Assembly (NCBI GenBank): GCA_946566415.1
Contig: CAMNWW010000154.1
Coordinates: 1-5,773 of the forward strand
Direction of reading: 5' to 3'
From: an uncultured Lachnospiraceae bacterium
Lineage (GTDB): Bacteria; Bacillota; Clostridia; Lachnospirales; Lachnospiraceae
Length of the DNA stretch: 5,773 bases
Both the position numbers and the translations under genes were made by a program. Shown here in pieces: positions 1-5,773 of the stretch. Each line of letters starts with the position of its first letter. Position 1 is the stretch's first letter. Below the pieces are notes generated by a model that was given only the letters and a program-made list of their open reading frames with translations, did no database searches and was not told the origin of the DNA.

Positions 1-101
1 TACTTCTCCATAATATTCTGACAGATCTCCATCCCTTTATAACTGAGGTAATCTTCTATCCTGCCCGATTTTATGAATCTTTCCCAGTATTTTTCCTTCA
101 T
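1..101 (-). CDS. YqzL-like small protein, 3' end cut by window edge
   Basis: An ATG at 101 opens a frame that stays open to the window edge, giving 33 codons plus the partial codon TA-, which may itself be the stop. An in-frame TGA sits directly before the ATG, so this is the only sensible start. A weak AGG lies 8 bases upstream. The visible peptide has W6, F9, S12-G13, I15, Y18-L19 and Y21-K22. This matches the spacing I recall for the YqzL family (W-x2-F-x2-[ST]-G-x-I-x2-Y-L-x-[YF]-K), a protein of under 50 residues encoded between era and recO in Bacillus. Here too it lies after era on the same strand. YqzL has no well-established function that I know of. The assignment rests on one short motif plus synteny, and the true length is unknown because the gene leaves the window. 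Confidence 0.6.
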   Translation of the reverse strand, partial: MKEKYWERFIKSGRIEDYLSYKGMEICQNIMEK

Positions 102-138
102 TCACGCTACCTGACCTTTTCCAGTTCTATGAACCATG

Positions 139-168
139 ATTCTAAGGTTAGGTTGTCCTGTGCGTAAA
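139..168 (-). promoter_or_regulatory. weak candidate promoter for the YqzL-like gene
   Basis: On the minus strand TTTACG (168-163) and TAGAAT (144-139) are separated by 18 bases. They match the sigma-A consensus at 4 of 6 and 5 of 6 positions, and the expected start would be about 30 bases before the small gene. The 102-222 spacer holds no other gene that I can see. It also contains an AT-rich dyad, tatac-t-gtata, at 174-184. Such partial matches are common by chance, so this is tentative. Confidence 0.25.
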
Positions 169-222
169 AAGCTATACTGTATAAAATCTGCCAGAAGATT
201 TTGAGGCTTCATCCCTTGACAA

Positions 223-255
223 ACCGGCGTCATGCGTATCTTGCATGACGCCGGT
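223..255 (-). terminator. 13-bp perfect hairpin downstream of era, probable terminator
   Basis: Bases 223-235 (accggcgtcatgc) pair exactly with 243-255 across a 7-base loop. The stem is GC-rich at its base and begins 17 bases after the era stop codon. On the minus strand it is followed only by TTTGTC, a short and interrupted U-tract. It may therefore act as a leaky terminator, or as a 3'-end stabiliser that lets some transcripts continue into the YqzL-like gene. Read on the plus strand, the following sequence (ccggttctctctttt) is pyrimidine-rich but has no plus-strand gene to terminate. Confidence 0.6.
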
Positions 256-271
256 CCGGTTCTCTCTTTTC

Positions 272-1180
272 CTACTCTTCCTCATGGTACCCAAAATTCT
301 TGATCAAAAAGTCGCTGTCACGCCAGTCCTTTTTCACCTTGACCCAGAGCTTTAAGTTCACTTTCATCCCCAGAGTCTGTTCCATCTCATACCGCGCTGC
401 GCTTCCGATCTTTTTCAGCATGGCTCCCTGTTTTCCAATAATGATGCCTTTATGTGAGTCCCGTTCACAGATAATCGTAGCCTCAATATCCATGATTTTT
501 CTGCGCGCCTTCATCGTTTCAATCGAAACGGCGATCCCGTGCGGTATCTCTTCATCGAGACAGCGCAGCGCTTTCTCACGGATCAATTCTGCCATGATCT
601 GCCGCTCCGGCTGGTCTGTGACAGTGTCCTCGTCATAAAACTGCGGTCCATAAGGCAAGTATTTCATAATCACCTTCAAAAGCTCGTCCGTATTATCGCC
701 GGTCTTTGCCGATACCGGAACAATGTCGGCAAAGTCATATACTTTACTGTATTTCGCGATACACGGAAGCAGCTCCTCCTTTTTTACGGTATCCGACTTA
801 TTGATGACAAGAATAACCGGCGTCCGGACTTTTCCAAGCCGCTCTGCGATATGCTGCTCTCCCGCGCCGATAAATGTGGCAGGCTCTACAAGCCAGAGCA
901 CAACATCCACCTCGTTAAGCGTCCTTTCAGCCACGTTCACCATGTATTCTCCCAGCTTATTCTTCGCCTTATGGATCCCCGGCGTGTCCACGAACACGAT
1001 TTGTCCTTCCTCTTTACTTAGCACCGTCTGAATCCGGTTCCGGGTCGTCTGCGGTTTCTTTGACGTAATCGCGATCTTCTGGCCGATCAGGTAATTCATG
1101 AGCGTGGATTTTCCTACGTTCGGACGTCCGATCAGAGTCACAAATCCTGATTTATAATTCCTTTTTCCCTGCTCTTCCAT
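272..1180 (-). CDS. era: GTPase Era, ribosome-assembly factor
   Basis: This is a full-length Era of 302 residues, the usual size. The GTPase domain shows G1 GRPNVGKST (18-26), switch I with TT at 45-46, G3 DTPG (65-68), G4 NKSD (127-130) and G5 SAK (157-159). The C-terminal KH RNA-binding domain has IIIGKQG with its GxxG loop at 249-252, and ends in the typical WRDSDFLIKNFGY tail. Era is known to bind the 3' end of 16S rRNA and to promote 30S subunit maturation in the cytoplasm, cycling with GTP hydrolysis. The ATG shares its A with the TAA stop of the upstream peptidase gene (TAATG at 1182-1178), which suggests translational coupling. A Shine-Dalgarno-like AAGGA lies 9 bases upstream, inside the end of the peptidase gene. 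All motifs are intact. Confidence 0.98.
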   Translation of the reverse strand: MEEQGKRNYKSGFVTLIGRPNVGKSTLMNYLIGQKIAITSKKPQTTRNRIQTVLSKEEGQIVFVDTPGIHKAKNKLGEYMVNVAERTLNEVDVVLWLVEPATFIGAGEQHIAERLGKVRTPVILVINKSDTVKKEELLPCIAKYSKVYDFADIVPVSAKTGDNTDELLKVIMKYLPYGPQFYDEDTVTDQPERQIMAELIREKALRCLDEEIPHGIAVSIETMKARRKIMDIEATIICERDSHKGIIIGKQGAMLKKIGSAARYEMEQTLGMKVNLKLWVKVKKDWRDSDFLIKNFGYHEEE

Positions 1181-4116
1181 TAAAACAAATCCTTCACTTC
1201 TGTAAACACTTCCCGGTCTTCCTCGATCTTTCCTTCATTTCCAATCACACAGATCTGATCGTCTGTAAGCACTGCCTTTGCAATCCCTGCCAGAGCGCGG
1301 ATATCCTCCTGTGTAGCAGTAAGGACCTGTCTGCGGTCTTTTTTCAGCATTTCTTCATCTACGTGGTTCAGATACAGAGTCATTGAACGCACTCCCTTTG
1401 CCGCCGGGGTCAGCGGCTGGTCGATATTGCTGATCGTCCCGATAATATATTTTGTCATATCTCTCTCGCTGACCGTAAAGTTCCTCAGATACTCCGGCAC
1501 GCCGTCGTATACTTCCAGCGTTTTTTTCAGATTCGGGTCCCGGTAAGAGACAAAATATCCGTCCCCGACACGGTTGAAGCTGCTCATACATCCGTAAGCC
1601 CCGCCCTTGACTCTGATGTTCACCCAGAGATAGTCATAGCTCATAATTACTTTCAGAATATGAAGCGCTCCGGTGTATTCAAAGCCCGCATCGATAAAGT
1701 TCCCTGCCTTTGCCGCGAACTGCACCTTGGAGGCTGTCTTGAAGCCTTCGTTTTTCTTCTCACAGTGAAGCACACATGACGACGCGGGCGTCTGCTCTGC
1801 AAAAAGCGCGCCGTTTAATTTCTTAAGCTCCGCCTCCAGGCCGCTAAGCCCTTCACGCGCCGCCGTGTAGCTCACCATCATATTCCCTCTGCGGAACAAA
1901 AGAGCAGTCAGCTCTTTCAGCTTTTGGATGAGTCCTGTTTTCATTTCCTCGAACTTTTCATCCAGAAGACTGACGGTCTGATAGAAAGAAATCTCTTCCG
2001 TCAAATCCCTGAATTTACAGATCGGCGACTTATAAGACATTGCCCGCAGCGCCGCCACCGAATGCCCGGAAGACAGAAAACGCTCCTGCATACGGGATTT
2101 CGTCATGGCAAGAATCTCCCGCAGACGTTTCTCATCCCCCAGACGTGAACGGACAAGGATCTCTTCCATCATTCCGACGGCAAATGGGATCTTATCATAC
2201 AGAGCTTTTGCCTTGATCTCAAAAGTCGCCTTGAACGCTTTCTCTTTTGCCCTGGTCACATCAGGATATACTTCCAATGAAGAGCCGATACCGCCGGTGT
2301 GCACGTTGATCTCATTGAACAGCTCCCCATACTCATAATTTTCCGTATCAATAATCCCCAGAACCGCCTGCAGGACGCCTACGTATGGGAGATCTTCCTC
2401 CGGTACGTCCGCCAGGTCAAAAAGCAGCGCCAGATAACCGATCCCGTTCGTCTCTACCTCGTGGAAAACGACCGGAATACCTGCCAGCTCCATCTCTTCA
2501 TTATAAATAGGCACCGTTTCCCTGGAAATGTCCTCCCGTGTGAGCATAGGTATCTTCTCAAGATCCTCCTGCGAAGAAGGCTCCTCCTGATATTCCTCAA
2601 GCCGCCGGGTATCTGCAACCAGCTTATCCAGCTCCTCCTCACTTAAGGACTCCTTATATGCCTGCATTTTCTCCTTAAGCTCTGCGTCAAGCCTTGCCGT
2701 CCTTCCCGGCTCCGGCGCCACCGTCACGACCGAGCCGTGGAGGTTATCCAAAAGATAGGTCTGAATCAGCTTTTCAAAATAGCCCTCATTCATCTGTTTT
2801 TTCAGGAAATCAAACGTTTCCAGGGCTTCCACATGGATAAACGGCTTCGTATCATCGTAAAGCCAACTGTCAAAAATCTGCAGACCGTACATCAGCCCTT
2901 TCGGGTAACCGCCGAAATCTGCCTCGCGATAGCGGAATTCATGATAATTGATTCCTGCTTCCAGAGCCTTTTTATCCATGCCCTTTTCTACGATCGAGCG
3001 AAGCGTATCCTCGATCACCTTGACAAATTCTTCTTTCTGATCCTCATTGGCGTTCTTTGCCACGACAGAGAATACCGGCTGTAAGATGCTGTTATCATAA
3101 GAGCCTGTGATGTCCTTTCCGATTCCGGCGTCCACAAGAGCCTTCCTAAGCGGCGCACCCGGCGCTGATAAAAGCGCATAATCCAAAATCTGGAACGCAA
3201 GATAAAGTTCCTTATCCAGGCTGTCCCCGATTACTTTATTATAAGAAAGATACGTGTTGTCCTCCACAGATTCATTACTTGCAATCGAATATTTCATAGA
3301 CAAGTTACGCATAGCGGTAAAAGGCTTTTGAAGCGCGATCCGTGAATCCACCTCTTTCTTCTCGTACTTCGACAGATATTCTTTATCCAGCCAGTCCAGC
3401 CTTTCCGCCATATCCATATCCCCGTAAAGATAAATATAGCTGTTGGACGGATGGTAGTATGTCCGATGGAAATCCAGATATTCTTCATACGTCAGTTCCG
3501 GGATAACATCCGGGTCTCCGCCCGATTCATTCGCATAGGTCGTATCCGGGAACAAAGAATTCAATATCATCCTGTCCAGAACGCCGTCCGGAGAAGAAAA
3601 AGCGCCTTTCATCTCATTATAAACCACGCCGTTTAGCTCAAGCTCCCCGTCTTTCTCCTCCAGGTTATAGTTCCATCCTTCCTGCCTAAAAATCTCTTCA
3701 TGCTTATAAATATTGGGATGAAGAACTGCGTCCATGTAGACGTCCATCAGATTCTTAAAATCCTTGTCATTGCAGCTTGCCACCGGATATACCGTCTTGT
3801 CGGGAAAGGTCATGGCATTAAGAAAGGTATTCAAAGAGCCCTTCACCAGCTCCACAAACGGATCCTTTGCCGGGAACTTCTCTGAGCCGCACAGCACCGT
3901 ATGTTCCAAGATGTGCGGAACTCCCGTACTGTTCCGGGTCGGTGTGCGGAATCCTATGTGAAATACTTTGTTGTCGTCATCGTTGGAGATCAGAAGTACC
4001 CTTGCTCCGGTTTTTTTGTGCCGCAAAAGCGCTCCTTCCGACTTCAGATCATCAAGCCTGCGCTGTTCGATCACCTCGTAGGCTGTCATGCTCGATTGCA
4101 AATCCATTGTTTCCAT
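1180..4116 (-). CDS. M16C-family zinc metallopeptidase (PreP/Cym1-like)
   Basis: This is a large, complete insulinase-superfamily protein of 978 residues in the longest frame, matching the roughly 970-990 residues of the M16C subfamily. The inverted zinc motif HILEH lies at 68-72, with E71 as the expected catalytic base. The third zinc ligand is expected at E168 in the segment VVYNEMKGAF. The M16C-associated helical linker spans about 470-715. The C-terminal half carries RVKGGAYG at 835-842, which holds the Arg/Tyr pair that contacts substrate in this superfamily. Relatives degrade unstructured peptides inside a closed two-halved chamber. No signal peptide or membrane segment is visible, so the protein is probably cytoplasmic. 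It is the first gene of an inferred unit with era. The start is probably Met4 at 4107, giving 975 residues, because the AGGAGG directly abuts the first ATG but sits 9 bases before the second. The substrate is unknown. Confidence 0.94.
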   Translation of the reverse strand: METMDLQSSMTAYEVIEQRRLDDLKSEGALLRHKKTGARVLLISNDDDNKVFHIGFRTPTRNSTGVPHILEHTVLCGSEKFPAKDPFVELVKGSLNTFLNAMTFPDKTVYPVASCNDKDFKNLMDVYMDAVLHPNIYKHEEIFRQEGWNYNLEEKDGELELNGVVYNEMKGAFSSPDGVLDRMILNSLFPDTTYANESGGDPDVIPELTYEEYLDFHRTYYHPSNSYIYLYGDMDMAERLDWLDKEYLSKYEKKEVDSRIALQKPFTAMRNLSMKYSIASNESVEDNTYLSYNKVIGDSLDKELYLAFQILDYALLSAPGAPLRKALVDAGIGKDITGSYDNSILQPVFSVVAKNANEDQKEEFVKVIEDTLRSIVEKGMDKKALEAGINYHEFRYREADFGGYPKGLMYGLQIFDSWLYDDTKPFIHVEALETFDFLKKQMNEGYFEKLIQTYLLDNLHGSVVTVAPEPGRTARLDAELKEKMQAYKESLSEEELDKLVADTRRLEEYQEEPSSQEDLEKIPMLTREDISRETVPIYNEEMELAGIPVVFHEVETNGIGYLALLFDLADVPEEDLPYVGVLQAVLGIIDTENYEYGELFNEINVHTGGIGSSLEVYPDVTRAKEKAFKATFEIKAKALYDKIPFAVGMMEEILVRSRLGDEKRLREILAMTKSRMQERFLSSGHSVAALRAMSYKSPICKFRDLTEEISFYQTVSLLDEKFEEMKTGLIQKLKELTALLFRRGNMMVSYTAAREGLSGLEAELKKLNGALFAEQTPASSCVLHCEKKNEGFKTASKVQFAAKAGNFIDAGFEYTGALHILKVIMSYDYLWVNIRVKGGAYGCMSSFNRVGDGYFVSYRDPNLKKTLEVYDGVPEYLRNFTVSERDMTKYIIGTISNIDQPLTPAAKGVRSMTLYLNHVDEEMLKKDRRQVLTATQEDIRALAGIAKAVLTDDQICVIGNEGKIEEDREVFTEVKDLF

Positions 4117-4122
4117 CCTCCT
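4117..4122 (-). promoter_or_regulatory. ribosome binding site AGGAGG that decides the peptidase start
   Basis: A perfect AGGAGG immediately precedes the first ATG (4116) with no spacer. It is followed 9 bases later by a second in-frame ATG at 4107. Normal Shine-Dalgarno spacing of about 5-9 bases favours the second ATG, which would drop the residues MET from the N-terminus. Confidence 0.75.
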
Positions 4123-4128
4123 GCATCT

Positions 4129-4156
4129 ATTATACTGTTCACAGCTGATCTATGAA
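4129..4156 (-). promoter_or_regulatory. possible proximal promoter of the peptidase-era unit
   Basis: A perfect TATAAT (4134-4129) lies 16 bases after TTCATA (4156-4151), a 4 of 6 match to TTGACA. The expected transcript start, near 4122, would fall at the AGGAGG itself, leaving a leader of only about 15 bases to the Met4 codon. That is unusually short, so this is less convincing than the distal promoter, and the TATAAT may be coincidental. Confidence 0.35.
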
Positions 4157-4169
4157 CGAATTACTATAT

Positions 4170-4198
4170 ATTGTACACAGTTCCAGGATTACTTACAA
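4170..4198 (-). promoter_or_regulatory. sigma-A-type promoter of the peptidase-era unit
   Basis: TTGTAA (4198-4193) and TACAAT (4175-4170) are separated by exactly 17 bases. They match the consensus at 4 of 6 and 5 of 6 positions. Transcription would begin near 4163, giving a leader of about 50 bases that carries the AGGAGG. I see no riboswitch-like fold or upstream reading frame in this short leader. Confidence 0.55.
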
Positions 4199-4271
4199 GG
4201 TTTTTCTACAATTGTCTCCGCTGTAATGCAGAGATTTTTAATACCATCTCACCATAGGAAGCATAAGTCTC

Positions 4272-4300
4272 TTGAAAAAAGAGAAGTTAACGTCTATAAT
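4272..4300 (+). promoter_or_regulatory. strong sigma-A promoter of the GNAT gene
   Basis: TTGAAA (4272-4277) and a perfect TATAAT (4295-4300) have an ideal 17-base spacer. This is the best promoter in the window, with a start expected near 4307 and a leader of about 60 bases. A 6-bp inverted repeat (tctctt at 4268-4273, aagaga at 4279-4284) covers the -35 element. A longer palindrome covers the -10 and start region and is listed separately. Confidence 0.75.
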
Positions 4301-4314
4301 TAGTACTAATATAG
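4294..4314. promoter_or_regulatory. palindrome over the GNAT -10 and start site, possible operator
   Basis: The core attagtactaat (4299-4310) is a perfect 12-bp palindrome. It extends outward with ctat (4294-4297) and atag (4311-4314), with one unpaired A at 4298, giving ten paired bases per arm. It overlaps the last two bases of the -10 element and the predicted start, where a bound repressor would block transcription. No regulator gene is visible in the window. AT-rich sequence makes small palindromes common, so the operator role is inference. Confidence 0.35.
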
Positions 4315-4366
4315 AGTTGAAGCACAAAAAACGCAAACATAGGCGCTAAAAAAGGAGTAGATTAAA

Positions 4367-4858
4367 ATGAATATTCAAATCAGACCGTTTACAGACTCGG
4401 ATACACAAGAAGCGATTAAGATATGGAACCGTATTGTAGAAGACGGCGAAGCCTTCCCCCAGCTGGACTGCCTGACTCTCGAAAACGGCGCCAGTTTTTT
4501 TAAAGAACAATCCTTCACAGGCATTGCCTATGATACAGAGACTTCGGAAGTGGCCGGTCTGTATATCCTTCATCCGAATAATATCGGAAGATGCGGACAT
4601 CTTTGCAATGCCAGCTACGCTGTTAAATATGGTCTCAGAGGGATGCACATCGGTGAAAAGCTAGTCGCGCACTGTTTAAAAAAGGGCCGGGAACTGGGCT
4701 TTCGAGTCCTGCAGTTTAATGCGGTCGTCCGCTCCAATACCCCTGCCCTGCGATTATATGAAAAGCTTGGTTTTGTCCGCTTGGGCATGATTCCCGGCGG
4801 ATTTCTGATGAAAGACGGAAGCTATGAGGATATCTTTCTTTTCTATCATACATTATAG
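4367..4858 (+). CDS. GNAT-family N-acetyltransferase
   Basis: This complete 163-residue protein is the normal size for a single GNAT domain, which transfers an acetyl group from acetyl-CoA to an amine. An N-terminal IRPFTDSD strand (5-12) opens the fold. Motif A is RGMHIG (91-96), the acetyl-CoA pyrophosphate loop in the form [R/Q]-x-x-G-x-[G/A] shifted by one, followed by a helix. Motif B includes FNAV (117-120), N124, P126-A127 and YEKLGF (131-136). The start is secure: AAGGAG lies 9 bases before the ATG, downstream of a near-consensus promoter. The C-terminal half (HLCNA at 78-82, RG...G, FN, N124, KLGF, R138, P143) resembles what I recall of fungal Mpr1, which acetylates azetidine-2-carboxylate and related proline analogues. 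The true substrate cannot be told from sequence. The gene is monocistronic and converges on the DegV gene. Confidence 0.9.
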   Translation: MNIQIRPFTDSDTQEAIKIWNRIVEDGEAFPQLDCLTLENGASFFKEQSFTGIAYDTETSEVAGLYILHPNNIGRCGHLCNASYAVKYGLRGMHIGEKLVAHCLKKGRELGFRVLQFNAVVRSNTPALRLYEKLGFVRLGMIPGGFLMKDGSYEDIFLFYHTL

Positions 4859-4877
4859 GCGCCGTCTATAAGAAATA

Positions 4878-5773
4878 TCAATCCAGAATATTTAATTTTG
4901 ATGCCTGTGAATAGGATATAACAGCCTCATTTTTTTTCATAAAAAGCAGGCCGAACGCACCCGGGCCGCAGTTGCTGGCGATGGCAGAAGATGCCTTCTG
5001 CAAATAAACCCTCTCAAAAGGACAATACTGCCTTACAAGATACTCGATATACTGAAGTTTTTTCTCATCCATTCCAGCATAGGTGATGAATAAAATTCGG
5101 CGGTCAATATTTCTTGTATCACGAAGCACCCTTCTAATATAGCTTTTCGCCACATGTGCAAAATCGCCCATTTCTACACTGCCTACTACCATCTTACTCT
5201 TTCGCAGCACAATGACCGGATGCAGCAAAAGGGCGTCGCAGACAATTTGTATCCTTTTAGATATTCTTCCTGATTGGCACATCATATGCGTACTGTCAAT
5301 TATAAAAGCAGAAGAAATATAACGCCTCAGCTTCTTCACAGTTTTCACAATCTCTGTCTTTGTGGCTTGGTTTTCCGCCATATAAGCAGCATGCAGCACC
5401 GACAGCCCCATGCTGCTGGACAGATGGCCCGAATCAATCACAGTAACATTTTCAAAGGATTTCGCCGCTTCAAGAGCATTATAGTATCCCTGGCTGGCAT
5501 GCCTCGCCATGGTTATATGGATTACATTCTGAGCCTCTGTTAACTTCTCTGCAAAAAAGCGTTCATAATCTTCTACCTCGGGAGGCTGAGAGGATCCGCT
5601 TAGCCCCTCCGCTATATGCGTCAATAGTTCGTCCGCTCTTAGCTCCAGCTCGTCTAAAAAACGCCCCTCATCCGTACAGACATAATAAGGGCATACAGAA
5701 ATACCAAATTCCTTCTTAAGAGATTCGGGAAGATCGCAGACGCTGTCCGTTGTGACTATCAGGGAGCGCCTTT
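4878..5773 (-). CDS. DegV/FakB-like fatty-acid-binding family protein, 5' end outside window
   Basis: The frame is open from the right edge to a TGA at 4878-4880, giving 297 visible codons. The TTG at 5624 is not the start, because recognisable DegV sequence continues upstream: LIVTTDSVCDLP, then a GISVCPYYV strand. Visible residues include the TDS motif (8-10), SSQP (60-63), VIDSGHLSS (111-119), QSGRIS (166-171) and CGPGAFG (268-274). The family is about 280-290 residues, so either only a few N-terminal residues are missing or an extra domain lies upstream. DegV/FakB proteins bind a fatty acid; FakB members present it to the kinase FakA for phosphorylation and phospholipid synthesis. Usual ligand-site residues differ here: MARHASQGY replaces the common S-x-L-S-G-T stretch, and Asn-Cys replaces the His-Thr before GPG. 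No FakA-type kinase gene is in the window. Ligand and role are therefore uncertain. Confidence 0.9.
   Translation of the reverse strand, partial: RRSLIVTTDSVCDLPESLKKEFGISVCPYYVCTDEGRFLDELELRADELLTHIAEGLSGSSQPPEVEDYERFFAEKLTEAQNVIHITMARHASQGYYNALEAAKSFENVTVIDSGHLSSSMGLSVLHAAYMAENQATKTEIVKTVKKLRRYISSAFIIDSTHMMCQSGRISKRIQIVCDALLLHPVIVLRKSKMVVGSVEMGDFAHVAKSYIRRVLRDTRNIDRRILFITYAGMDEKKLQYIEYLVRQYCPFERVYLQKASSAIASNCGPGAFGLLFMKKNEAVISYSQASKLNILD

Noticed and set aside
216..221. Perfect TTGACA on the plus strand as a -35 element
   Set aside because: No -10-like hexamer lies 15-19 bases downstream, the sequence there is the GC-rich hairpin, and no plus-strand gene follows.
300..1031. Plus-strand open frames opposite era
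   Set aside because: They are antisense to a fully conserved era gene, lack ribosome binding sites and recognisable domains, and are explained as shadows.
1924..4155. Numerous short open frames on both strands inside the M16C gene
   Set aside because: They overlap a continuous 978-codon gene with intact catalytic motifs. Their arginine-, histidine- or isoleucine-rich compositions are typical of off-frame translation.
4215..4243. Imperfect stem (tct..ctg/cag-aga) followed by ttttta as a terminator
   Set aside because: It has only two 3-bp helices with a three-base bulge, and no gene ends nearby on the plus strand.
4346..4648. 100-residue minus-strand frame opposite the GNAT gene
   Set aside because: It is antisense to a convincing GNAT domain, with no promoter or domain support.
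4853..4871. Short hairpin (ttataggc/gtctataa, 3-base loop) at the end of the GNAT gene as a bidirectional terminator
   Set aside because: The stem is AT-rich with a G-T pair and overlaps the GNAT stop codon. No T-tract follows on either strand, so termination is not supported.
5622..5624. TTG codon at 5624 as start of a 248-residue protein
   Set aside because: Clear DegV-family sequence (TDS-x-CDLP and the following strand) is encoded upstream in the same frame with no stop, so the gene begins beyond the window.

Overview
The window looks like a chromosomal housekeeping segment from a low-to-moderate GC member of the Clostridia, most likely Lachnospiraceae or a close relative. This is inferred from gene content, AGGAGG-type ribosome binding sites, TTGAAA/TATAAT-type promoters and the protein flavour. 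No sequence search was possible, so the taxon is an inference. I see no insertion sequence, prophage, CRISPR array, tRNA or rRNA.

Left and centre (about 1-4200, minus strand): a large zinc peptidase of the M16C (PreP/Cym1-like) family is followed, with a one-base stop/start overlap (TAATG), by the ribosome-assembly GTPase Era. A perfect 13-bp hairpin lies 17 bases after the era stop. Past a 121-base spacer comes the start of a small YqzL-like gene that runs off the left edge. Bacillus has the order era-yqzL-recO, so recO would be expected just outside the window. The peptidase has a good sigma-A-type promoter about 50 bases upstream. Its strong ribosome binding site points to a start three codons inside the longest open frame.

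Right (about 4200-5773): a 250-base divergent control region separates the peptidase from a plus-strand GNAT acetyltransferase. The acetyltransferase has a near-consensus promoter overlapped by a palindrome that could be an operator. Its C-terminal half resembles, from memory, fungal Mpr1-type acetyltransferases. It converges, with 19 bases between the stops, on a minus-strand DegV/FakB-family gene whose 5' end lies outside the window. This DegV protein has lost several residues usually conserved around the fatty-acid carboxylate.

The M16C-era(-yqzL) group is probably one transcription unit with partial read-through. The GNAT and DegV genes look like independent units. I did not find a clearly new biological system. 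The points most worth a second look are the divergent DegV pocket, the palindrome over the GNAT promoter, the GNAT substrate question and the truncated YqzL-like gene.
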